Shown here: piece by piece, positions 26,772-35,574 of the stretch
Layout of the letters: each line of letters begins with the position of its first letter
Numbering within the stretch: the first letter of the stretch is position 1
Origin: RHLJ01 sp965242845
GTDB lineage: Bacteria > Bacteroidota > Rhodothermia > Balneolales > Balneolaceae
DNA length: 64,000 bases
Reading direction: 5' to 3'
Assembly (NCBI GenBank): GCA_965242845.1
Contig: CBDETC010000003.1
Span: 310,001 to 374,000, forward strand
Translations under genes and position numbers: made by a program
The notes under the pieces: generated by a model
Told to the model about the DNA's origin: nothing
The model's input: the letters and a program-made list of their open reading frames with translations, nothing else
Databases searched by the model: none

Positions 26772-26880
26772 CATAGAGGAGGTTTTTAAGTGTGCTATTT
26801 TTTTTCAATCTTAATGCATAGGGACGAGCTGCAAAACAGGCTAACTAAACTCTCTGTAGAGCGGAAACAATTGTGATTTT

Positions 26881-27738
26881 TTGAGCGCGAGTATAAACAT
26901 AAAGTTTTGGGGAGTACGGGGGTCTACCCCATGTGCGAACGCCGAGAATATGAAGTACGGTGGTAATACTACCTGCCTTCAAATTGAATCGGATATAATT
27001 CCAGATCTTTTAATTGTTGATTGCGGTACGGGTTTAAGAAACCTGGGAAATAAATTAGTTGAAAATGGGAATGGGAGTAAAGGAAGAATATTTATTACCC
27101 ACCCCCATTGGGATCATCTACAAGGCTTTCCTTTTTTCAAGCCCTTCTATGAATTAAATAATTGGTTCAGAGTATATCTCCCTCCTCAAGATGGTGTGGG
27201 ATGTAAGGAAATACTTCAGGGCCATATGTCGAATACTTTCTTTCCTGTAACTATCGACATGCTTGAAGCTGATATGGACTGTGAGACTTTTTACCCTGGT
27301 AAAATAGAGCTTGAAGGCTACACCGTTGATTATATGTGGGCCAAACATACCGTTAGCGCTGCGATGTTCAAGTTTGAAATAGGAGGAAAAGTAATTGTTT
27401 TTGCTCCGGATAATGAGCTCCCACTAGATTCTTCACCCGAATCCCTGTCTTTTATAAATGCATTTAAGGAATTTGTGCAAGGAGTAGATGTTCTAATACA
27501 TGATGCTCAGTTTAACTTGGAGCAACATAAAGAGCGTGAAGGATGGGGGCATTCCTGTTGGGAGAATGTGATCGATATTACCAAAGAGCTAGCTATTGGA
27601 AAGCTGATACTCACTCACCATGATCCAGATAGTACCGACGACTATTTATCAAAGCTTGAGGGAAAAATCGAAGCTGAGTACGGCTCATACTACAATGAAA
27701 TCAGTCTGGCAAAAGAAGGTCAAACTGTGACCCTGTAG
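26881..27738 (+). CDS. MBL-fold metallo-hydrolase
   Basis: 285 residues of the metallo-beta-lactamase fold in the RNase Z/phosphodiesterase-like group. The opening IKFWGVRGSTPCANAENMKYGGNTTC, the metal motif THPHWDHLQG (H-x-H-x-D-H), VLIHDAQF (Asp ligand), GWGHSCWENV and LTHHDPDSTD are characteristic of uncharacterised phosphoribosyl-cyclic-phosphodiesterase-like hydrolases. TTG at 26881 is the only start close to the conserved N-terminus. The natural substrate is not known. Confidence 0.85.
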   Translation: MSASINIKFWGVRGSTPCANAENMKYGGNTTCLQIESDIIPDLLIVDCGTGLRNLGNKLVENGNGSKGRIFITHPHWDHLQGFPFFKPFYELNNWFRVYLPPQDGVGCKEILQGHMSNTFFPVTIDMLEADMDCETFYPGKIELEGYTVDYMWAKHTVSAAMFKFEIGGKVIVFAPDNELPLDSSPESLSFINAFKEFVQGVDVLIHDAQFNLEQHKEREGWGHSCWENVIDITKELAIGKLILTHHDPDSTDDYLSKLEGKIEAEYGSYYNEISLAKEGQTVTL

Positions 27739-27822
27739 CTATACATTTTGTAATTCATTTGTGATACTTCTGGTTTTAGGCTCCAATATTTTAAGTATCA
27801 AATTTTCTACCAGATACTGTAA

Positions 27823-28419
27823 ATGAATAAAAAGCTGATCCTGTTTGTAAAAAATCCGGCGCTGGGTAAAGTAAAAACAAGACTTGCACAATCAATCGGA
27901 GACCAGGGCGCACTTAAAGCATATCTAAAGCTGCTACATTATACCAGAAAAATAGTAGCTCCATTAAAAGTAGAAAAGGAAGTAAGGTACTCGGATTTTA
28001 TTGATGTAGAAGACCTGTGGAACCAAAGCGAATTCAACAAAGAGTTACAGTTTGGGGGAGACTTAGGGCTTCGAATGAAAACTGCTTTTCAAGAGAGTTT
28101 CTCTAAAAGCCAAAATAATGCAGTAGTTCTTATTGGAAGTGATTGCGCTGAGCTTGATACCTCGACGTTAGAGTGTGCTTTCGAATTGTTAAAAGAAAAC
28201 TCCTTAGTCATTGGGCCAGCAAAAGACGGCGGATATTATCTTATAGGAATGAATACATGTTATCCTCAACTCTTCGATGAAATAGAGTGGAGTACAGATA
28301 AAGTATTAGATCAGACGCTGGCCAGGGCAAGGGGACATAAAATCGATTATGCACTTTTACAGGAATTGAACGATGTGGATACTGTAGAAGAATGGAATCT
28401 TGTAAAAGATAGATTATGA
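27823..28419 (+). CDS. TIGR04282-type glycosyltransferase (DUF2064)
   Basis: 198-residue nucleotidyl/glycosyltransferase-like protein. The opening LILFVKNPALGKVKTRLAQSIG and the blocks LIGSDCAELD and GPAKDGGYYLIGM are the DUF2064/TIGR04282 signature (GT-A-like Rossmann with G-S-D-C). Members are paired with TIGR04283 proteins and have been linked to arsenosugar biosynthesis or rSAM/selenodomain loci. It overlaps the next gene by 4 bp (ATGA). Confidence 0.9.
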   Translation: MNKKLILFVKNPALGKVKTRLAQSIGDQGALKAYLKLLHYTRKIVAPLKVEKEVRYSDFIDVEDLWNQSEFNKELQFGGDLGLRMKTAFQESFSKSQNNAVVLIGSDCAELDTSTLECAFELLKENSLVIGPAKDGGYYLIGMNTCYPQLFDEIEWSTDKVLDQTLARARGHKIDYALLQELNDVDTVEEWNLVKDRL

Positions 28420-29111
28420 TTAGTGTAATCATTCCAGCTTATAATGAAGAAGAATCTCTTCCGGAACTGCTAAAGTACTTATTAGGGTGTAGCGAAAGAG
28501 TTAGTGGTACGGCAATTGAAATCATTGTGGTAGATGGCGGAAGTACTGATCAGACCAGGGAAAAGTGCATGGAACTGGGAGTGAAAGTCGTTGAGAGCAG
28601 GAAGAAAGGAAGAGCATTACAAATGAACGCTGGAGCAGAAGAAGCAAAAGGGGACACCCTTTATTTTTTACATGCAGATTCTTATCCGCCTGAAACATTC
28701 ATTGATGATATAATGCAGTCAGTAAAATCTGGGAATATAGCGGGGTGTTACCGGTTGGCCTTTGACGATAACCATCCCGCCTTAGCATTTTATAGCTGGT
28801 TTACCCGGTTTGATTTCGATTTCTTCCGTTTTGGAGATCAAAGCCTTTTCGTAAAAAAGAAAGTTTTTACGGAGCTGGGAGGTTTTGATGAAAGCCTTAT
28901 AGTAATGGAAGATCAGGAGATTGTGCGAAGGCTTAAATCGATGGGAAAATTCAATATCATTTCTAAAAATGTAAAAACTTCTGCCAGAAAATATCGAGAT
29001 GTAGGCGTCTTTAAACTACAATTAATTTTCACCGCAATCTTATCTGGTTATTACTTAGGAGTTTCGCAGGAAAGACTGGTAAAATTTTATAAGAGTATTA
29101 TCGAAAGATGA
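28416..29111 (+). CDS. TIGR04283-type family 2 glycosyltransferase
   Basis: 231-residue GT2 enzyme. ISVIIPAYNEEESLPELL and IEIIVVDGGSTDQT form the nucleotide-sugar pocket, FLHADSYPP is the D-x-D-like motif, and GDQSLFVKKKVFTELGGFDESLIVMEDQEIVRRL is the acceptor/catalytic block. It is the standard partner of the upstream TIGR04282 gene. The arsenosugar association comes from family naming; no arsenic gene is nearby. Confidence 0.9.
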   Translation: MISVIIPAYNEEESLPELLKYLLGCSERVSGTAIEIIVVDGGSTDQTREKCMELGVKVVESRKKGRALQMNAGAEEAKGDTLYFLHADSYPPETFIDDIMQSVKSGNIAGCYRLAFDDNHPALAFYSWFTRFDFDFFRFGDQSLFVKKKVFTELGGFDESLIVMEDQEIVRRLKSMGKFNIISKNVKTSARKYRDVGVFKLQLIFTAILSGYYLGVSQERLVKFYKSIIER

Positions 29112-29198
29112 GCAATGTTACGGAAGTGTAAAAAATGAAAGAGAAAGTGTGAGGTTGTTTTTAGAGATGAGTATCTTAGGGAAAATTAATGTTAGAAT

Positions 29199-31319
29199 TT
29201 GAAATACGTACTGACTCTATTAACGACCTTTTTGTTAGCAACGTCGTTATCAGCACAAGCAACTTTTGAAAGAGCGGAAGCTAATATTGGCACTCTGAGT
29301 CTTTCCCTTACTAATTACGGAACCATTGGAAAACCGGATGTAAGAAATAACCCGGAAGGGGGCGCAAGTATGCGCTTTCCAAATGATACCGGAACCGAGC
29401 ACCTCTTTGAAGCAGGTATATGGATCGGAGCTGACTACAATAACTCAGGAATCAGGGTTTCCACTGCTTCTGTAACTACAAGTGGGGGGTACTCTCGAGG
29501 TGCTGCGGGCTTTGAGTTTACGGCAGATTTACCGCTCTCAAGAAGAAGTACTAATCCGAATGATGAATTTTTCTCGCCATTTTCGGTAGGTGAACAAGAC
29601 ATCATTGCCCAGTTTACTGACCAAAGACGAACAATTAATGGTACCCCCATAAATGGGCATGATACTCCGCTTTATGCTGATGTAGTACTTGAAAGCTATA
29701 ATTGGGCATTCCCGTTTACTGAGAACTTTAGCATTGTCCGTTATGACATAACCAACAATAGTGGGTTATATGCCGCTGCTGTTCCTTGGGATAGTGTTTT
29801 TGTTGGGATGTATGCTGACATTGTGGTAAGAAATGTGAATACCGCTACTGAAACAGGAGGAGCCTTCTTTAATAAGAATGGGATCGGCTATCTTGACTCG
29901 CTCTATACTTCCTACGCTTTTGATGCTGGTTCACCAGACAATCCTGCGATAAACACCTATGGTGCGATGTCTATTATCGGAGCAGAATATAGAGGTGATT
30001 TTTATCACCCAGCTAACCGGGAGTATTTAGAAGAGCAGGGCAAAAAAGTCCCTTTTGTTGACCCAAGTTATTGGTTGTTTAGCGCTGGTACTGGTGTTTA
30101 CGATAGTCCTAACAACGACCTTCAAAGGTATGAAAGGATGTCTACTGTGTTTCCTATGGATTCTACAATAGGTGGGACAAGTGTAAGAGAGCAATTACGA
30201 ACGGATGGGCAAACTGCTAATGGAAATTATATTTCCTTTATGTCTATAGGTCCATTTCCTGAAGTGTTACCTGGAGAGACATTTACTGTTTACTTCGTTT
30301 TTTCTGCTGCTCTAAAACCGGATGAATTTCAGGGGCAGGCATTTAAAAAGACTGACAATGAAGCCTCAAGAGTTGAGCTGGTTCAAACCATCAACTCAGC
30401 AAATCGAGTGTTTCAGGGAGAAGACAAGAACAATAACGGAGTGCTTGATCCTGGTGAAGATACCGACGGTAATGGAGAGCTCACTCGCTACCTGTTTCCT
30501 ACGCCACCTGATAATCCTAAAGTGCGTGTCGAGCTTGAGGCTGGAAAAGTGACTTTATACTGGGATAAAACTTCAGAGCGTTCTGTAGATCGAGTATCTG
30601 GTGAGATGGATTTTGAGGGGTATAAAGTTTACAGTTCCGATCTGGGAGAAGACCTCAACCCAAATGCACGTCCGATTCGAGAATTTGATCTTCCCGGAAA
30701 TGAGAATGGTTTTAACACCGGCTTTGACGAAATTTTATTAGACCAGCCGGTAACATTCGACGATGGAGATACGACCACTTATTATTATTCATATGAAATT
30801 GATGGCCTCTTGAGTGGCTGGCAGTATGAATTATCCGTTACTGCCTTTGATAGAGGTAGCGAAGTTTTTGAAGTAGAAAGTCTCGAAAGTAGCCCGAATG
30901 TAAATGCAGTGAGAGTATTTCCTGGCACCCCAGTGAACACTAATTTTGGAAGAGATGGGGTCGAATATGAAGTAGGAGTATATCCTAATCCGTATCGGGT
31001 AAACGCTGCATGGGATGGAAGTCTTGAAGGGGAAAGAAAACTCTATTTTTATAATCTACCGGCCAAAGCAGAGGTTAGAATTTACACCGTGGCTGGTGAT
31101 ATTATTTCAGAATTTACTCACGATTCAGAATCCTATACAGGTGATATTGGATGGTTTTCCAGTTTTAGCGATGACCCTCGGGTATTATCTGGTGGGGAGC
31201 ACGCCTGGGATATCCAGTCGAATGCTAATCAAATCTTAACCACGGGTTTATACCTGTATACCGTGAAAGATATGGACTCAGGAGAGGTTCAAACAGGTAA
31301 AATAGTAATCATTAAATAA
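29199..31319 (+). CDS. Secreted protein with FN3-like domain and T9SS sorting domain
   Basis: 706 residues. The signal peptide KYVLTLLTTFLLATSLSAQA is followed by a large beta-rich body. A calcium-binding stretch DKNNNGVLDPGEDTDGNGE (dockerin/EF-like) lies near residue 415. An FN3-like region comes after it (KVTLYWDKTSERSVDR). The C-terminal T9SS domain begins VGVYPNPYRVN and ends TGLYLYTVKD ... GKIVIIK. It is probably exported across the outer membrane and anchored. The start is TTG 29199, since no ATG gives the signal peptide. First gene of the envelope locus; the specific role is unknown. Confidence 0.8.
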   Translation: MKYVLTLLTTFLLATSLSAQATFERAEANIGTLSLSLTNYGTIGKPDVRNNPEGGASMRFPNDTGTEHLFEAGIWIGADYNNSGIRVSTASVTTSGGYSRGAAGFEFTADLPLSRRSTNPNDEFFSPFSVGEQDIIAQFTDQRRTINGTPINGHDTPLYADVVLESYNWAFPFTENFSIVRYDITNNSGLYAAAVPWDSVFVGMYADIVVRNVNTATETGGAFFNKNGIGYLDSLYTSYAFDAGSPDNPAINTYGAMSIIGAEYRGDFYHPANREYLEEQGKKVPFVDPSYWLFSAGTGVYDSPNNDLQRYERMSTVFPMDSTIGGTSVREQLRTDGQTANGNYISFMSIGPFPEVLPGETFTVYFVFSAALKPDEFQGQAFKKTDNEASRVELVQTINSANRVFQGEDKNNNGVLDPGEDTDGNGELTRYLFPTPPDNPKVRVELEAGKVTLYWDKTSERSVDRVSGEMDFEGYKVYSSDLGEDLNPNARPIREFDLPGNENGFNTGFDEILLDQPVTFDDGDTTTYYYSYEIDGLLSGWQYELSVTAFDRGSEVFEVESLESSPNVNAVRVFPGTPVNTNFGRDGVEYEVGVYPNPYRVNAAWDGSLEGERKLYFYNLPAKAEVRIYTVAGDIISEFTHDSESYTGDIGWFSSFSDDPRVLSGGEHAWDIQSNANQILTTGLYLYTVKDMDSGEVQTGKIVIIK

Positions 31320-31330
31320 TCTAGTAAACT

Positions 31331-33997
31331 ATGAAAAGACTGATACAAAGTATCTTAATTTTAACAGTACTTCTGGTTCCTGCCCTTGCTCAGGCACAGC
31401 AGGACATTACTATCAGTGAGTTAAATACATACGCTGATCTTACAGAATTCTCAGTTGCCGGAATCGAGGCGCACCCTCTTGCTGGGGTTAATGTTCGATT
31501 TACTGCCGTAGTTGTTTCTTATCCAAAAAGTAGTGGGCTTTCAAATCCGCAGGATAATGACAACGATGGTACAATTGACGGTATTAGCAGGATTCACATT
31601 TTCGTTACCGATACCTCTGCTACAGCTATGGGGCGTGCTGGGATGTCCATTCAACTTGTTGAAACCAATATTGCTTTGCTTGACTTCCTGACTCGAGGAG
31701 ATGTGGTAACATTAACGGGGTCACTTGGGTACTTCAATGCTACAGCTCAATTTGATGTTGAGACTGTTGATTTATTAGGTAGTGTGAATTCAGAATTCCC
31801 TCAGCATGCGAATCTATTAAACCCGTGGGAGATTAGCGTATCTGATATCAATAATTTCGACAACGGCGCACTTTCCATGAATATCGCAAACTACCAGGTG
31901 TATAACGGTTCTTATGTGAAATTCTCTGGTGCAACAGTGAGTAACGTAACTGTAGGTGACAGAACTGGTTCTGGTCGTTCTGATTGGGCGCTAAACGAAG
32001 ATGGTTCTAGAATCTATATTTATGATACTTCTCTTCGTTTAAGAAATGATCACGCTATTGGTAACGAAGGATATTTGATTGACTACAATGCACGACGATT
32101 AGATAGCCTTGATGGAGAATTTGTTCCTCCAGTAGCAGGTGCTAATGTAGACGTAAGTGGATTCATTACTTATAATGGTGATGATCCGGATGGACTTGTT
32201 CCAAGTGGTAATGGAGCATTAGGTATTAACCCATTCGAAGATGGAGTAGTTTGGTTAAATAACTCTCGCTTTGTTGACGGTCAAGATTTAGGAGGTGGAA
32301 ACATCTTTAACTGGCCAAATGACATTGTTCTTAATGGTCTTCCTCCAGTATTCTCAAACGTATTCTTATCTGATTCAACAGTTACTAAGGATGATGCAGT
32401 TACTGTTACCGCTACTATTGTGGGTGTGGACGGAAAAACTGTAACAGGTGCCGAATTGATTTACACCGCAGGTACTGAGACTGATACTCTTACTATGGCT
32501 GCTAATGGTGATGAATATACAGCTACTCTTCCTACTTTTGACGGCGGTACTGCTGTAAACTTTGTTATCGAAGCAACTGATAGCGATGGATTAGTTGGTG
32601 TTTCTCCATTATCTGGAACACATTCCTTCTTTGTTGAAGGTGACGCAGTAACATCAATCGCTGCAATTCAGGAAACAGCTGACGGTCTTCCTGGAGATAG
32701 CCCTCTTGCAGATGTTGGAACAGTTCCAGCAGCAATCACAGCAACAGTTACTACAAGTGCACTTGATGATGGGTACATCACTATTCAGGATCGTGCAGCT
32801 GCATGGTCAGGTGTATTCGTTGACGCTTCAAACGGTATGGAAGCTCTTGAGTACGGAGATGTGGTATCTATCACTTCACTATCTGTTTCTGAGGCATTTG
32901 GTGTAACTACTGTTACTGTAGAAGCTTTCACCACGCTCTCACCAAACACTATGGTAGACACTTTAGCTGTTACAGGCGTGCTTACGCAAGATGTTCTTGC
33001 TAATTTCGAAGCTTACGAAGGTGTTCTTATCACTTTTGATGATGTAAAAGTGACTACTAATCAAGCTGATGGTGGTGCTGACTTTGGTGAGTGGGAGTTT
33101 GGTTCCAGACAAGGTGGCGGAGCTGCTGATACTTTGGAAGCAGGAGAAGGACTTAGATTTGATGACCGTTCTTCTAGATTCAGCTCAAGTGTAAATGAGA
33201 ATATCAAAACAGGTGCTGTTCTTGAGTCATTAACAGGAACACTCTACTTCTCATTTGGTAATCCAAAAATGGTTGGTGGAAATCCTAACTGGTTCGTAAG
33301 TGATGACTTCACATTCCCGTTCAGAACCTTTGCTCTTGAAGCGCCAACTGATGGAGCTACAGTAGTCGTGAACTCTGATATCGCTCCAACCTGGTCTGCT
33401 ACTACTGACTTTGATGGAAATGATGTTAGCTACCAGTGGGTACTATACTCAGCAGATACTACTACAGTACTAGCTGCACTTCCTTCTGATAATGATGGAG
33501 CTGATACTACGGTAACACTTTCTTTCGCTACTGTAGATGGACTACTAGCTAGTTTAGGTGTAGAAGTTGGACAAACTGCAGATGTAGTTTGGAATGTACG
33601 AGTAACCGACGGTTCAGCTGATACAGTGGAAGTTTCTACATTCAGCAATGGTGAATTTACTCCGGTATACTACGACTTAACTCTTGAGCGTGCTGTTCAA
33701 ACTTCAAATGAAGATGAATTAGGTACTCCGAGAGAGTTCAGTCTGGAGCAAAACTATCCGAACCCATTCAACCCAAGCACAAATATCAACTTTAGCCTAC
33801 CTGAAGCTTCAAAAGTAAGCCTGGTAGTTTATGATATGCTTGGACGTAAAATTGCTACTCTTATTGACGGTGAGCAACTAAATGCGGCTAATCATTCTGT
33901 ACGATTTGATGCCTCTGCTCTTGCCAGTGGTATGTATATTTATAGAATCGAAGCAGGTTCGTTTGCTAGCACCAGAAAAATGATGCTTATTAAATAA
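31331..33997 (+). CDS. Large secreted protein with OB-like domain and T9SS sorting domain
   Basis: 888 residues. The signal peptide is followed by an N-terminal segment (about 25-170) with an OB-fold-like strand pattern and a calcium-type DNDNDGTIDG loop. A second part contains Ig/FN3-like beta repeats rich in Thr/Asp/Val. The T9SS type A domain is at the end (EQNYPNPFNPSTNINFSLPE ... RKMMLIK). It follows the preceding cargo gene by 11 bp and ends at a strong terminator. No enzymatic motif is seen, so it may be an adhesin or matrix protein. Confidence 0.8.
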   Translation: MKRLIQSILILTVLLVPALAQAQQDITISELNTYADLTEFSVAGIEAHPLAGVNVRFTAVVVSYPKSSGLSNPQDNDNDGTIDGISRIHIFVTDTSATAMGRAGMSIQLVETNIALLDFLTRGDVVTLTGSLGYFNATAQFDVETVDLLGSVNSEFPQHANLLNPWEISVSDINNFDNGALSMNIANYQVYNGSYVKFSGATVSNVTVGDRTGSGRSDWALNEDGSRIYIYDTSLRLRNDHAIGNEGYLIDYNARRLDSLDGEFVPPVAGANVDVSGFITYNGDDPDGLVPSGNGALGINPFEDGVVWLNNSRFVDGQDLGGGNIFNWPNDIVLNGLPPVFSNVFLSDSTVTKDDAVTVTATIVGVDGKTVTGAELIYTAGTETDTLTMAANGDEYTATLPTFDGGTAVNFVIEATDSDGLVGVSPLSGTHSFFVEGDAVTSIAAIQETADGLPGDSPLADVGTVPAAITATVTTSALDDGYITIQDRAAAWSGVFVDASNGMEALEYGDVVSITSLSVSEAFGVTTVTVEAFTTLSPNTMVDTLAVTGVLTQDVLANFEAYEGVLITFDDVKVTTNQADGGADFGEWEFGSRQGGGAADTLEAGEGLRFDDRSSRFSSSVNENIKTGAVLESLTGTLYFSFGNPKMVGGNPNWFVSDDFTFPFRTFALEAPTDGATVVVNSDIAPTWSATTDFDGNDVSYQWVLYSADTTTVLAALPSDNDGADTTVTLSFATVDGLLASLGVEVGQTADVVWNVRVTDGSADTVEVSTFSNGEFTPVYYDLTLERAVQTSNEDELGTPREFSLEQNYPNPFNPSTNINFSLPEASKVSLVVYDMLGRKIATLIDGEQLNAANHSVRFDASALASGMYIYRIEAGSFASTRKMMLIK

Positions 33998-34005
33998 TTC
34001 AACTC

Positions 34006-34046
34006 AATCACCAGCTGCTATAAATGCAGCTGGTGATTCATTTTTT
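34006..34046 (+). terminator. Rho-independent terminator with 13-bp perfect stem
   Basis: AATCACCAGCTGC-tataaat-GCAGCTGGTGATT followed by T-rich DNA. It ends the T9SS cargo gene. An ATG sits inside its loop, which argues against that ATG as the start of the next gene. Confidence 0.92.
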
Positions 34047-34050
34047 ACTT

Positions 34051-35574
34051 TTGAAAAAATACGCTTACATATTCTTCCTAATCCTTCTGAGTTTTTCTAT
34101 TAATTCATGTGAAGATTCTATTTCCGGTGATTTTGATGAAAACCAGGCTCCTTCTACTTTTTTGACTATCGAGCAAATCAATCGTGAAGGAGATTTCAGA
34201 CTTTCGAGCCAGATTGAGATTACCTGGTGGGGATTAGATAAAGACGGTTTTATTACTGGTTACGAATACGCCATCAATGACACCTCTGAAGGTAGTTGGA
34301 CATTTACGACCAGGACGGATAGTACGTTCATTCTTCCTATAACTGAAGGCCTGTCTGAAGATGATGTGCTCTTTAAAGTAAGAGCAATTGATAATGATAA
34401 TGAGAGAGACCCAGTCGGAGCACGATTAGTTTTTCCAATCGTAAACACGTCACCTCGTGTTTCACTAAACCTTACTGAAACTCCACCCGATAGCCTATTC
34501 TCTATAGCAAGTTTTGGCTGGACGGTAAGTGACTTAGATGGACTGGGAAATATATCAAGAACAGAAATTGCAATTAACGACACTTTGAATGGTTGGGTAG
34601 ATGTACCATTCTCAGAAGAAGATGAAGGTCGTTTATTTATATCCCTTGAATTTGATAACACCTCCCCTGGGACAAAAGATGCAGATCTTTTCATTGGTAG
34701 AGGATTCTCAAGAGGATTAGATGAAGGCGGAGCTCCGATTTCAGTCCCAAATATAGAAATTGATGCAGAGAACACATTTTATGTTCGAGCTATTGATGCG
34801 GCGGGGGCTAAAAGTAATGTGGAGGAATTATCTTGGTATGTAAAACCACAGAACTCTAGCGTTCTATTTATTAATGATGATGGTTCGTCTAATTCGCTAA
34901 CCAAACAAGCGGCACATTTAGCCTTTCTGGATGAGCTAGGTATTGCACCAGATTTATGGCTTATAAATACTGGGGAAGTAACACAAGACAAGATCGCCTT
35001 GTCAGACCAATTTCCTACCGTAATCGATCCTACGCTAAAAAATACGTTAGCAAAATGGGATCATATTTACTGGATCTCTGATGATATTGACAGAAATATC
35101 ACGTACGCTTTAGATATTACTTCCGAGTTTTTTGCTGAAGGAGGAAGTATGTTTGTGAATATTCCAATGAAAGGAATTAGCCAGCAAGATGTGATATTCA
35201 ACTTCCTTCCCGTGGATTCTATTGGATACTTTGATGAAGGAAGTATTCAAACTGGGTTCGTAATTAATGCAAATTCGGATGTTACCCCTGAAGCCGGAAT
35301 CTCTGATGTGGTTGCAAGAACTCAGAGTCGGCAAGTTGGAATATTCCCAATAAAACCAGTTCCGGGAAGTACTGCATTGTACTCTACAGATTTTCGTACT
35401 ACTACTCTAATCGGTACTACGCTTGATTATACTCGATTTGAAAATATTGGAGTAGAGAATCAGGAAGGCAATTTGATTTATTTTAGCATGGACTTAACGC
35501 TGCTAAATCAAAATGGAAATCTGCCGGACTTACTGCAAGATTTGTTAATCGACAGACTGAATTTTAAACAATAA
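34051..35574 (+). CDS. Lipoprotein with FN3-like repeats
   Basis: 507 residues. Starting at TTG 34051 the protein begins (L/M)KKYAYIFFLILLSFSINSC, a clean lipoprotein signal with the lipobox S-I-N-S-C. The ATG at 34024 is rejected because it lies in the loop of the preceding terminator. Two beta-sandwich, FN3-like regions follow (ITWWGLDKDGFITGYEYAIND and FGWTVSDLDGLGNISRTEIAIND). The C-terminal part has a Rossmann-like SSVLFINDDGSSNSLT pattern. Its stop overlaps the start of the TonB receptor (TAATG), so it is probably a surface or periplasmic partner of that receptor. Confidence 0.8.
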   Translation: MKKYAYIFFLILLSFSINSCEDSISGDFDENQAPSTFLTIEQINREGDFRLSSQIEITWWGLDKDGFITGYEYAINDTSEGSWTFTTRTDSTFILPITEGLSEDDVLFKVRAIDNDNERDPVGARLVFPIVNTSPRVSLNLTETPPDSLFSIASFGWTVSDLDGLGNISRTEIAINDTLNGWVDVPFSEEDEGRLFISLEFDNTSPGTKDADLFIGRGFSRGLDEGGAPISVPNIEIDAENTFYVRAIDAAGAKSNVEELSWYVKPQNSSVLFINDDGSSNSLTKQAAHLAFLDELGIAPDLWLINTGEVTQDKIALSDQFPTVIDPTLKNTLAKWDHIYWISDDIDRNITYALDITSEFFAEGGSMFVNIPMKGISQQDVIFNFLPVDSIGYFDEGSIQTGFVINANSDVTPEAGISDVVARTQSRQVGIFPIKPVPGSTALYSTDFRTTTLIGTTLDYTRFENIGVENQEGNLIYFSMDLTLLNQNGNLPDLLQDLLIDRLNFKQ

